DNA of 64,000 nucleotides. Source: Echinicola pacifica DSM 19836. GTDB lineage: Bacteria; Bacteroidota; Bacteroidia; Cytophagales; Cyclobacteriaceae. Of this stretch, positions 45,505 to 54,459 are shown in pieces. The DNA lies in the NCBI RefSeq assembly GCF_000373245.1, contig NZ_KB890750.1, positions 165,255 through 229,254 on the forward strand, read 5' to 3'. The position numbers and the translations under genes were made by a program. The notes under the pieces were generated by a model, which ran no database searches, was not told the DNA's origin, and worked only from the letters and a program-made list of their open reading frames with translations. Position 1 is the stretch's first letter, and each line of letters opens with the position of its first letter.

Positions 45505-46971
45505 TTAAAAGTTAATTATTTTTCCTGCTTCACGGCGATTTTTACCGGGCTGGTCAGTGAGCTCATCGCCTAGATCCTCACGAACATGATTAGCCAATTC
45601 TATCAATTCATTCACTATTTCCGGATTCTCCGATAGTACATCGTACCTTTCTCCAGGGTCGCGGCGAAGGTCATATAAAGCCATCTCTGCGCGAAGCTGC
45701 TGCGTCTTGCCAGGCAGCCCGTCGGTGCCCGGTGAGGAGCCTTCATAGGTTCTGTGGCTATGGGGAAATACTAACTTCCAGTTGCCTTTCCGAACCGCCT
45801 CGAGTGCATTTTTTTGATAATAATAATTGAATGTTTCCCGAGGATTAGCATTTTCTTCATTGCGCAGCAAGCTCAAAATACTTACTCCATCAATCTTCTC
45901 TTCCGGAAGAGAAATACCAAGAATCTCTGCAAAGGTAGGAAGAAAATCGATGGTAGAAGCCAGTTTATTGTTTACAGTCCCATAAGGAATTTGCCCCGGC
46001 CAGCTCATAATGCAGGGTACGCGCTGCCCTCCTTCATAGCTCGTACCTTTACCCTCTCGCAGTCCGCCAGCTGAGCCTGCATGAGTCCCGAAATTTAACC
46101 AAGGGCCATTGTCAGAGGTGAAGATCACGAGGGTATTGTCCACCAATCCCTGGTCCTCCAGGGCTTTCATTACCTGCCCCACAGACCAATCTATTTCCAT
46201 CACCACATCACCGTAGAGTCCTTGTTTACTTTTGCCCTTAAATTTGTCCGAAACCGCCAATGGCACATGGGGCATAGAATGGGGAATGACGAGCAAAAAC
46301 GGAGAATCGCTATTCTCAGAGATAAACCGGACCGCTTCCTCGGTGTATCGAGTGGTCAGCTCCGCCTGGTCATCGAGATTCTCGATGACACTATATATGG
46401 TGTCACCAGCCATCAGCGGCAGTTCGGGAAAGCTAGCTTTTCTAGCGTGAGTTTCCTGAGTGGCTAAGGTCATCTCATAGGTCCATTTCCACATATCATT
46501 TGAGTAGGGTAAGCCTACGAACTCGTCGAAGCCTTGCTGCAAGGGCAAGAAAGGCTTCAAATGGCCTAAATGCCACTTGCCAAATAAGGCTGTTTTATAA
46601 TTTCCCGCTCTCTTCACCACTTCAGCGATGGTTTCCTCCTCAGGATTAAGACCTATGCTGTCAAGGGGGCTAAGGGCGCCACTTAAGCCTAGTCGATTCG
46701 GATAGCAGCCCGTTAGGATCCCTGCTCTCGATGCGCTGCACACTGCCTGAGCGACCTCAAAATTTGTGAACCGCATGCCTCGGGCGGCAAGCTGATCCAG
46801 GTGAGGTGTCTCTAAATCCAGCGCACCATAAGATGCCAAATCACCGTAGCCAAGGTCATCCGCATAGATGAGGACTATATTTGGCCTGCTATGCTGCTGA
46901 GCATTGACTCGAAGGCTGACCGCCAATAAGCTGCAAATTGCTAAGAAAATAATTTTATAATGAAGGTACAT
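45505..46971 (-). CDS. Secreted sulfatase (family S1, CSASR active site)
   Basis: I start it at ATG 46971 (MYLHYKIIF..., signal ending VNAQQ). The longer frame to 47040 would translate through a perfect hairpin and abut susD, which is unlikely to be real. IYADDLGYGD near residue 35, the formylglycine motif CSASR starting at Cys78, GKWHLGH and FTSDNGPW form the catalytic site. Ala replaces the usual Pro of CxPxR. This variant recurs in GalNAc-6-sulfatase-like bacterial sulfatases and is normally still matured. It is followed 13 bases later by the last sulfatase and preceded by susD in the third locus. Confidence 0.9.
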   Translation of the reverse strand: MYLHYKIIFLAICSLLAVSLRVNAQQHSRPNIVLIYADDLGYGDLASYGALDLETPHLDQLAARGMRFTNFEVAQAVCSASRAGILTGCYPNRLGLSGALSPLDSIGLNPEEETIAEVVKRAGNYKTALFGKWHLGHLKPFLPLQQGFDEFVGLPYSNDMWKWTYEMTLATQETHARKASFPELPLMAGDTIYSVIENLDDQAELTTRYTEEAVRFISENSDSPFLLVIPHSMPHVPLAVSDKFKGKSKQGLYGDVVMEIDWSVGQVMKALEDQGLVDNTLVIFTSDNGPWLNFGTHAGSAGGLREGKGTSYEGGQRVPCIMSWPGQIPYGTVNNKLASTIDFLPTFAEILGISLPEEKIDGVSILSLLRNEENANPRETFNYYYQKNALEAVRKGNWKLVFPHSHRTYEGSSPGTDGLPGKTQQLRAEMALYDLRRDPGERYDVLSENPEIVNELIELANHVREDLGDELTDQPGKNRREAGKIINF

Positions 46972-46986
46972 AGGTCGTGGGATAAG

Positions 46987-47025
46987 CCATTTCGGAAAGG
47001 GAGGTAAATCACCTTTCCGAAATGG
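46987..47025 (-). promoter_or_regulatory. Hairpin downstream of third susD
   Basis: CCATTTCGGAAAGG (46987-47000) and CCTTTCCGAAATGG (47012-47025) form a perfect 14-base-pair stem with an 11-base loop. It begins 15 bases after the susD stop and ends 15 bases before the sulfatase start. There is no T-run on the minus strand. An mRNA-stabilising or processing structure that separates susCD abundance from the downstream sulfatases is more likely than a full terminator. Confidence 0.8.
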
Positions 47026-47040
47026 TAATAAAGAAGTCAC

Positions 47041-48546
47041 TTAATACCCTGGATTTTGGGTTAAAGCGGGATTTAGGTCAATTTCACGTTGAGGAATAGG
47101 CATCAGCACCATATAGTCTTTGATATTTTGGGCTATTTCCACCTTATTAGTTTCCGCCACACTCGCTTCATACGCGGCATGGTCTTTCATCCGCTGAATA
47201 AATCGTCCTGTGCGCACCAAGTCAAACCATCGATGGCCTTCCATCGCCAGCTCCTTATTACGCTCTTCATAGATCAGCTCGCGCAGCTCATCAGCAGGCA
47301 TTCCAGATACATTATGCGTGGAAGAGTTATAGGCTCTTTCCATTATTCGATTTAGCTGCATTGCGGCAGGTTCCGATTGCCCTATTTCATTTAGGGCTTC
47401 GGCATACATCAATAGAGCATCAGCATACCTGATCACATGCATATTTGCATCGCTATTATTGGGATTTGGCTCATTTTCCTCCCAATACTTGGTATAGATA
47501 GGAATAGTAGAAGTATGGATGGACCCATCGATAAGGCTTACGAAGTCTGTCCTGAAGGTTCCCGCCTTCCTTTCATCATCCTCGGTGTACCTGTCATATA
47601 GGTCGCGTGTTGGGATATCAGCTTCATTGGAGTTTACCAGGCCAAGTACCGCAAATCCACCCGGCAAGGAATATTTCGGACCTTGAAGCACCATTGCCCC
47701 ATTCCCATTTCCTGGAGGATCCATAAATTCAACACTTAGCACCATTTCCTTCCCGGTTTCAGTGGCTGGATTCCAATTGTCCCTAAAATTCTCGTGTAGG
47801 CCATAGCCGTATTCTGCCTCATTATTTATCACCTCTGCCAGCTTCTCCGCTGATTTCGAAAACTCCTGCTGGGTGAGATAAACCTTGCCAAGCAAAATTT
47901 TTGCGGCTCCTTTGGTTACTCTTCCGATATTATTGCTGCTATATACTGCGGGCAGGCTAGCTTCTGCATCGCTAAGATCGGTTATGATCTGGGCGTACAC
48001 CTCTGCTGCGGGTACTCTGCCTCCAAGGGCATCTTTTACTGATTCTAACTTCAGTATCATAGGTACATCGCCATAAAACCTCACCAGATTAAAATAATAC
48101 AAGGCCCTGAGGAATTTGGCCTCGCCAATTAAGCGCGCCTTAATTTGATCATCCATTTCTATAGATGGGATATTGATTATGGCTGTATTAGCCCTAGCAA
48201 TACCAGAATAACACTGTAACCACATCTCCCGAGTAAATTGATTTTCTGAAGTATGCCTCAGGAACTCCAGGTTTTGGAGGTACTGATTGGGCATTCCCAG
48301 GCCATTTTTCTCGGTATCTGCTGGTAGTTCATTTAGAATGAACATATTCCTTTCATACAGATTATATAATTTCTCATACACAGCGGCCACAGCGGCTTCC
48401 GCATCGGACTGGCTGCTATAGAAATTATTGATGACAAATCGGTCTTCGGGCGATTCTTTTAAGAATTCATCCATGCAGGAAGACAGACTCAGGGTGATAA
48501 AAACTATTAGGATATAATTTATATTTTTCATGATCAGTCTGTTCAT
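47041..48546 (-). CDS. SusD-like outer-membrane glycan-binding lipoprotein (third pair)
   Basis: A 501-residue SusD/RagB lipoprotein. Lipobox LSSC is near residue 23, then MDEFLKESPEDRFVINNFYSSQSDAEAAV. AKFLRALYYFNLVRFYGDVPM is the TPR-like motif, EERNKELAMEGHRWFDLVRTGRF the C-terminal signature, and it ends LTQNPGY. The start codon overlaps the susC stop by one base (TAATG on the minus strand); an internal ATG at 48531 is possible. Tight coupling to its SusC partner is clear. It forms the surface-binding part of the third uptake system, whose operon carries only sulfatases downstream. Confidence 0.96.
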   Translation of the reverse strand: MNRLIMKNINYILIVFITLSLSSCMDEFLKESPEDRFVINNFYSSQSDAEAAVAAVYEKLYNLYERNMFILNELPADTEKNGLGMPNQYLQNLEFLRHTSENQFTREMWLQCYSGIARANTAIINIPSIEMDDQIKARLIGEAKFLRALYYFNLVRFYGDVPMILKLESVKDALGGRVPAAEVYAQIITDLSDAEASLPAVYSSNNIGRVTKGAAKILLGKVYLTQQEFSKSAEKLAEVINNEAEYGYGLHENFRDNWNPATETGKEMVLSVEFMDPPGNGNGAMVLQGPKYSLPGGFAVLGLVNSNEADIPTRDLYDRYTEDDERKAGTFRTDFVSLIDGSIHTSTIPIYTKYWEENEPNPNNSDANMHVIRYADALLMYAEALNEIGQSEPAAMQLNRIMERAYNSSTHNVSGMPADELRELIYEERNKELAMEGHRWFDLVRTGRFIQRMKDHAAYEASVAETNKVEIAQNIKDYMVLMPIPQREIDLNPALTQNPGY

Positions 48547-51500
48547 TATTGAATATTCACTTTTGCACCTACCATAAATGTCCTCGACTGCGGATATCCG
48601 CCGAAGTCCTCACCCAACTGCAGGTTGGTGGCTCCTCTATAACTTACCTCAGGATCATAGCCCGTATAGTTGGTAAAAGTGAAGAGGTTCTGCCTGGTAA
48701 TATATAATTTCAAGCCACTCAATACTTTCGATTCCATCTTAGGGAAGGTGTAGCCAAAGGTCAGCGTCTTGACTTTGAGATAAGAGCCATCCTGGATAAA
48801 TACATCACTGAAGACCGAGGACCTGTTGGTGGTGGCTTTTGGATAGATGCTGCTGGGATTCGTCGGTGTCCATCTATCCAATAATTTTGTGTACACATTT
48901 TGTCCCCCAGAAGGCAGCAGCAGCTCCATTTCATTATAATTAAAGATATCTCCTCCATAGGAAAATTGCGTAAAGACGTTTACCTCAAATCCCTTATAGG
49001 AAAAGGTATTGGTGAAGCCCCCAAAGAAATCAGGGTTTGGGTCACCCACGATGGTTCTATCATACGTGGCATTTACCAATCCATCGGGCACGCCATTTGG
49101 CCCGCTGATGTCCAGGTATCTTCTGCCTCCTACCCAGTTGGTAGGCCCCACCGGCCCTGCCGATAGCTCTTCGGAACTTTGAATGATTCCATCCGCAGCA
49201 TAGCCATAAAATAGACCTATGGGCTGCCCTACTATCAAGCGATGCACCGATCCCGTTTTGAGGTGACCATCATCAGACCCTACATCCTTATAGTCTTCGC
49301 CTCCGAGTTCTATTACCTTATTTTTGTTGAAGGAAATATTGAAGGAAGAGGTCCAATGAAAATTCACATTGGAGATTATATCCGCCTCAACCATCAGTTC
49401 TACCCCTTGGTTTTGTACACTTCCGATATTCTGAAGGGAAGAAGCAAAACCTGATACATAAGGAACTGCCACATCATAGATCAGATCGGTTGTCTTCTTA
49501 AAGTAATAATCCGTGGTGAAGCGCAGCCTTTCTTCAAAGAAACCGAAGTCCAAGCCTATATCAAATTGGGAGGTTTTTTCCCATTGCAAATTAGGATTTG
49601 GGATGGAATTGGGATAAAATCCAGTTACCAATGCGCCTCCTATAGTGTAAGTAGTATTGGACAGTGTGGGCAGGGAATTATATAATCCGATCTCCTGATT
49701 TCCTGTGATTCCGTAGCTTAGTCTCGCCTTCAAGTTAGAAAATGCATTCATATCCTTGATGAAGTCCTCTTCAATCGCTCGCCATGCGACAGCGCCAGAG
49801 GGGAAAAAAGCGTATTTATTATTATCACCAAACCTGGAGGAACCATCTATTCTTCCATTGAAGGAGAATAGATACTTTTCTTTTAAGTTATAATTGACCC
49901 TTCCCAGATAAGATACCAAGCTCCATTCGGTTTTTGCAGACGAGGGCTGGTTATAGGTAGAACCTGAGCCTAATGAATTTTCCTTCAGCACGTTATTCAC
50001 AAAAACCTGTGAAGAAGCTCCAACTGCCTCATAAAAATTCTTCTGAAAGGTAATCCCGGCCAGCACAGAAAGTGATTGCTGATCATCGATCTTTTTATTC
50101 CAGTTCAGGGTGTTTTCATTCAGCCAGTTAGTGGTATATCCACCATTAATACGGGCTAGCGCCACTCCACCGGATTCAAAAATATTGGAGGGGATAAAGG
50201 TGTCAAATTTAGTATTTACCAAATCCGTTCCAAAGGATACCTTGGCGGTCAGGTTGGGAACAAATTCCCATTCTCCATATATATTACCTAGTACGCGGAG
50301 CATTTTGCTTACCCTTACCTGCTCCTTTGCGGAGGCTATAGGATTGGCGTAGATGATTCCGGGACTGTTTACCTGCGTATATTCACCTAATTCCTCATTG
50401 GTATAAACTGGTAGAATAGGATTAAACTTCATTGCCCCCGTGACCACGCCTCCAGCTCCGCCTGCATCGGTAGGCACTGCATTTGAGTTGGTTTGACTTA
50501 GATTTAAGTTAGTACCTACCTTGAATTTGGTATTGATATTTCTGGATAGATTTACTCTACCAGAATACCTTTTGAAGCCCGAATTGATAATGACTCCTTC
50601 CTGATTGAAATAATTACCAGAGATGGAATAATTGGTCTTCTTGTCCCCACCAGAAAAGGATAATTGATAATTCTGTATCGGGGCAGATCGGAATAGCTCA
50701 TCCTGCCAGTCAGTACCCTGAGGATTTGACTTCAGGTCAGCCAGCTTATTGCTATCATACACAGGACTTAGGCCATCATTGGTATAGGCTTCATTCACCA
50801 GATTGGCATAATCGTAGGCATTCATCACCTCAATATTCTTGACCACAGACTGTACCCCATAATATGCATCAAAGGAAATCTGATCTCTCCCTTCTTTACC
50901 ACTTTTGGTGGTGATTAGCACCACTCCATTCGCTGCTCGAGCACCGTAAATCGCCGTGGCTGAGGCATCTTTGAGAATTTCTATGGATTCTATATCGGCA
51001 GGGTTGATGGTCGATAGTCCACTTACCTGAGCATTTCCGCCAGTCTCTCCATATCCAGATCCACTATACACAGGAAAGCCATCGATGACATATAGGGGCT
51101 CATTTCCGCCTTGAAGAGAGCTAGATCCCCGTATCCTAATCGAAGCTACGGCGCCAGGCATACCGGAGGTTTGGGTGACCATCACACCAGATGCACGCCC
51201 CACCAGTCCCTGGTCAATAGAGGTGATGGGGGTTTGCTGAATCTCGTCTGCTTTCACAGAAGATACTGCGCCGGTAAGGTCGCTCTTCTTTACCGCTCCA
51301 TAGCCGATTACCACCACTTCATTCAGGGAAGAGAGGTTGTCGGTGAGCACTATATTGATCTCTGTCTGATTGCCCACCTGTATCTCTTGTGGGTCGAAAC
51401 CTATGAATGAAACCACTAGCACTGGATTATCGATTTCATCAGGTATCGTGAGTTGATAGAAACCATCCAAATCCGTGGAAATCCCAATAGAGGTTCCTTT

Positions 51501-51974
51501 CACTATAATGGTGGCTCCAGGCAGGCTCTCCCCATTGGCTTCGGTCACCTTTCCGGAGATTTTTTTATCCATTTTTATGGAATAGGCTTTCTGGGGCTCC
51601 TGCTTGACAGGAAAATATTCGACTTGCTGGCTTTTAGAATAAATAACAATATACTTATCCCTAAGCTCTTTAAAATCGGCTTCCAGAGGTCCCAAAAGCG
51701 CTCGTAGTCCCTCCTCCATTTGACCAGAAAGAGGGGGAAGCTCTACCATCTTACCATCTAAAAGGTCCGTCCTATATAGGAATGAAATTCCATAATGGGC
51801 GCCAAATTTCTCCATGGCCGACTTGAAGGGCATCGCCTTTCTCGTCTCATTGGGCTGCTGATCTGTGGGATCATCTTGGTTATAGGAAAGAAGGGATTGG
51901 CCAAAGCCATTCACTCCATTCCCCATTACCAATAATCCTATCAGTAAGGTCATTGAGTAATACATTTTTCTCAT
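48546..51974 (-). CDS. SusC-like TonB-dependent transporter with STN domain (third pair)
   Basis: A 1142-residue importer. A signal peptide (about 1-26, ending GFGQS) is followed by an STN-type domain (about 48-112; FKSAMEKFGAHYGISFLYR to KYIVIYSKS). A CarboxypepD-reg-like domain comes next (ISGKVTEANGESLPGATI). The plug has NEVVVIGYGAVKKSDLTGAVSS and ILKDASATAIYGARAANGVV. The barrel ends MVGAKVNIQ, without the common terminal Phe. The STN domain fits the FecR/ECF genes directly upstream. That FecR carries an in-frame stop, so signalling here may be altered. Only 27 bases separate the start from the end of fecR. Confidence 0.95.
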   Translation of the reverse strand: MRKMYYSMTLLIGLLVMGNGVNGFGQSLLSYNQDDPTDQQPNETRKAMPFKSAMEKFGAHYGISFLYRTDLLDGKMVELPPLSGQMEEGLRALLGPLEADFKELRDKYIVIYSKSQQVEYFPVKQEPQKAYSIKMDKKISGKVTEANGESLPGATIIVKGTSIGISTDLDGFYQLTIPDEIDNPVLVVSFIGFDPQEIQVGNQTEINIVLTDNLSSLNEVVVIGYGAVKKSDLTGAVSSVKADEIQQTPITSIDQGLVGRASGVMVTQTSGMPGAVASIRIRGSSSLQGGNEPLYVIDGFPVYSGSGYGETGGNAQVSGLSTINPADIESIEILKDASATAIYGARAANGVVLITTKSGKEGRDQISFDAYYGVQSVVKNIEVMNAYDYANLVNEAYTNDGLSPVYDSNKLADLKSNPQGTDWQDELFRSAPIQNYQLSFSGGDKKTNYSISGNYFNQEGVIINSGFKRYSGRVNLSRNINTKFKVGTNLNLSQTNSNAVPTDAGGAGGVVTGAMKFNPILPVYTNEELGEYTQVNSPGIIYANPIASAKEQVRVSKMLRVLGNIYGEWEFVPNLTAKVSFGTDLVNTKFDTFIPSNIFESGGVALARINGGYTTNWLNENTLNWNKKIDDQQSLSVLAGITFQKNFYEAVGASSQVFVNNVLKENSLGSGSTYNQPSSAKTEWSLVSYLGRVNYNLKEKYLFSFNGRIDGSSRFGDNNKYAFFPSGAVAWRAIEEDFIKDMNAFSNLKARLSYGITGNQEIGLYNSLPTLSNTTYTIGGALVTGFYPNSIPNPNLQWEKTSQFDIGLDFGFFEERLRFTTDYYFKKTTDLIYDVAVPYVSGFASSLQNIGSVQNQGVELMVEADIISNVNFHWTSSFNISFNKNKVIELGGEDYKDVGSDDGHLKTGSVHRLIVGQPIGLFYGYAADGIIQSSEELSAGPVGPTNWVGGRRYLDISGPNGVPDGLVNATYDRTIVGDPNPDFFGGFTNTFSYKGFEVNVFTQFSYGGDIFNYNEMELLLPSGGQNVYTKLLDRWTPTNPSSIYPKATTNRSSVFSDVFIQDGSYLKVKTLTFGYTFPKMESKVLSGLKLYITRQNLFTFTNYTGYDPEVSYRGATNLQLGEDFGGYPQSRTFMVGAKVNIQ

Positions 51975-52001
51975 GAGTGGGTTATTTTGATTAGAATTGG
52001 G

Positions 52002-52925
52002 TTAATTAGTTAATTCTTCCTGCGAATTGCTGATCGTCACAATATCATCTTTGAGCTTTATATCAAGCTTGGTCACTAGGTGAAGGGCTGTAATTAGAAT
52101 TTTGATTTCATCAGAGGGTACCTTCCCCTCCAGAGGAATTTCCTTGTCACCTGGATTTTGGAATATGACCTTCTTCCCATATACGGAGGTAATAATCTGC
52201 GCGAGTTCCCCCAGTGTTTTATTGTTTAGCACGATGTATTTGTCCTTCCATGAAGTGTATTCTTCTGGCTGCACCTTCATTCTGAGCATTGCGCTAATGC
52301 GGCTGTTATAAGAAATATAGTCTCCAGGCAGCATCTCTAGTGGCTTTTCTGCTTGCGGAAGGAATAGCTGAACGATACCTTCTTCCAAGACGACGGATTC
52401 CTTCCCAGCCCTATCGATCACATTAAAACGGGTGCCTAGTACTTCTATAGTTAAGTTTCTAGTTAGCACCTGAAACTTGACACTTTGCCCCTCTTTCTCC
52501 TTCTTTGCCACATCAAAAAACACTTCCCCTGTGAGTTTTAACTTTCTTGAGTCAAATAGCTTCCATACCATCGGCGAATAGCTGATGGACGAATTACCAT
52601 TTAAGGTTACCGAACTGCCGTCGGGTAGTTCCAGCTGCAGGAGCTGGCCATAGGCCGTTTCATAACTTTCCTCCTTCAATACTAAGAAAGTCCCAAGGCT
52701 CAATAAGAGGACTATAGACGCCGCCGCTTAGCTGATCCAAGGACTTTTCTTTCGGCTTCGAATAGGGATTACTGGCGGCTCCTCTTCCTGCGGTATCCTA
52801 TCCATTAGGCGAAGCTTTTCACTTTCCACAATCGCTTCAGGTAATCTTCTTTCTACAAATTTTATTGACTTCCAGAGACCTTGATCGCCTTTTTGGTCGG
52901 TAAATATGGATTTTGATTTCTTCAT
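52002..52925 (-). pseudogene. FecR-family anti-sigma factor interrupted by in-frame TAA
   Basis: A single frame from ATG 52925 to 52002 encodes an otherwise complete FecR of about 308 codons, but codon TAA at 52730-52728 interrupts it. Before the stop are about 65 cytoplasmic residues (MKKSKSIFTDQKG to RKKSPWIS). Immediately after it the frame continues AAASIVLLLSLGTFLVL, the membrane helix, then the periplasmic FecR domain (LQLELPDGSSVTLNGNSSISYSP, IEVLGTRFNVIDRAGKESVVLEEG) and the C-terminal part. The downstream piece could start at TTG 52703. The anti-sigma fragment would lose its membrane anchor and sensor. A recent mutation or a sequencing error are the two readings; the rest of the frame shows no decay. 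Confidence 0.85.
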
Positions 52926-53059
52926 AGGATGAATGGCCACAGGGTCTTATTAATAAGTCCTTCTTAAAATTGATGTCCCTTTTATATAGAGAGCAGTTTT
53001 CATGGTTTAGCTACTCATGAATTTTTGAAAAATGTAAAAAAAGTTTTTTTGATGCCCTT

Positions 53060-53653
53060 TCAATATAGAATCAGCCCCACAAAGACCAGTTTTAATAAGG
53101 TCATTATCAGTGGGTTGTTTCTCATCACCTCGTAGGCTCGTTGGAGGTTATTTAGGACCGATTGATAATGGATACCCTGGACTTCGGAGATCTCATTGAC
53201 GGACAACTTCTCATAATATCTGAGGTAGATCGCCTCTTTTTGCCTGGGAGAGAGCTGATTGATCGCCTCGATTATTTTATGCCTTCGGTCCTCATCGAGT
53301 TCTTGATCAATTAAAAAATCCTCGTGGGAATAGTCAAAGGGGATTTCGGGTGGCTCCACATCATTAGAAATGAGATGGGCACTTAAAGAATGGTTTTTGG
53401 GGAGCATTCTAAAGAGCTTCCTCCTTGATGAAACCAGCAAGTAGGCCTTGAGAGACTGAATCTCTCCCAAGGTTTTTCTTGCCTCCCATAGGTCCACAAA
53501 TAGATCATGAATAGCATTTTGGACCAGGTCCTCCTGAGAATAGAATTTCAAGAGGTAAAAATACAGGTCCTGATAATAGCAGTCATAGATGCCAGCAAGT
53601 GCTTGCCTATCTCCCCTCTTCAGACCCTCTATAAGTTCATGTTCCTTTTTCAT
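53060..53653 (-). CDS. ECF RNA polymerase sigma factor with hydrophobic C-terminal tail
   Basis: About 197 residues from ATG 53653; an in-frame GTG at 53662 is less likely. Region 2 includes IYDCYYQDLYFYLLKF, IHDLFVDLWEAR and SLKAYLLVSSRRKLFR. Region 4 has INQLSPRQKEAIYLRYYEKLSVNEISEVQGIHYQSVLNNLQRAYEVMR. After region 4 the protein ends in LIMTLLKLVFVGLILY, a hydrophobic stretch long enough to touch or cross a membrane. Tails of this type are seen in some Bacteroidota ECF factors (recollection). It is co-directional with fecR, susC, susD and two sulfatases, the probable regulon. Confidence 0.93.
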   Translation of the reverse strand: MKKEHELIEGLKRGDRQALAGIYDCYYQDLYFYLLKFYSQEDLVQNAIHDLFVDLWEARKTLGEIQSLKAYLLVSSRRKLFRMLPKNHSLSAHLISNDVEPPEIPFDYSHEDFLIDQELDEDRRHKIIEAINQLSPRQKEAIYLRYYEKLSVNEISEVQGIHYQSVLNNLQRAYEVMRNNPLIMTLLKLVFVGLILY

Positions 53654-54459
53654 TATGCTCACTCAAATTAAAAGACTCCCTCCGAATCTTTTACCAGACT
53701 AGAAGTTACTGTTTTTATTATTAATTATACCGTCCTCCCTTCCGCTTTTAGGTCAAATGTATAATTAAATTATTCTGCTTAAAAATGATTTTGAGGCAGC
53801 TAAGTTCCCCCCCTTTTTAGGAGTCCTAATTCGTTATCTTAGAGTATAAACACCTCTTTTTAGGCAAAGAGTATAGAACAATCGAGATAGTACTTTAGGA
53901 ATAGGCATTTGTAATTAATGCAGATCAAAAAGCGCTAATCTTTAGATTGCCTATTTTTTAGGACTATTTATAGTGATTTGTATAGGGTAAAGTCAATTTA
54001 AATGAAAGTCTTATAAGAAGCCTCATTCTCCCGATAAATTATAAAATAATTAAAAAGTTTCCACCCGCTAGGCTGTTTTCCAGTTCACTACTGACCTTAT
54101 GATCCGAAGGATTTTGAGGGGACCAAAAGTTTATCAAGTCTCCCTAAAACGATAAGCACCTTTGGGAGTGGTGAAGCCCTATTTAGGCCTGGTTACCGGA
54201 GCGGAATGGGGAATGGGTGTAGATTTCTGATATTTATGCTTTCATGCTTAAATGGTTTCCTGATAGCTATGCTTTATAAAAGCTCCTTTGCCAGTCATTT
54301 CTTGAGGCAATAAACCTTTTAGTTATATGTCAAAATAAAAAGTCCTAACCGATTTAGCCTAGCTAATTCCGATAGGACTTTTTACCCACTACCCTTTTAT
54401 TTGGTAATAATTATTATATATCTATATTACTTCTCCAGCTGCCTTAGCTTGGGAGTACC
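53654..54459. other. 806-base noncoding region between two glycan gene groups
   Basis: AT-rich, with no credible gene. It holds the terminator at 54337-54383 after the 966-residue protein gene. It should also contain the promoter of the ECF sigma gene, but I cannot point to a clear box. Confidence 0.5.
54337..54383. terminator. Bidirectional terminator after the 966-residue protein gene
   Basis: AAAAAGTCCTA (54337-54347) pairs with TAGGACTTTTT (54373-54383), giving A-tract and T-tract flanks on both strands. A smaller internal stem TTAGC-CTA-GCTAA sits in the loop. It lies 77 bases after the stop at 54460 and should end the operon that runs from the right edge. Confidence 0.75.

Noticed and set aside
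46972-47040. N-terminal extension of the CSASR sulfatase up to susD
   Set aside because: The added codons are the arms of a perfect hairpin. The signal peptide begins at ATG 46971.
54337-54383. Second antisense RNA terminator like the one before the second susC
   Set aside because: It lies directly after the stop of the 966-residue gene and has T-tracts on both strands, so ordinary operon termination explains it.
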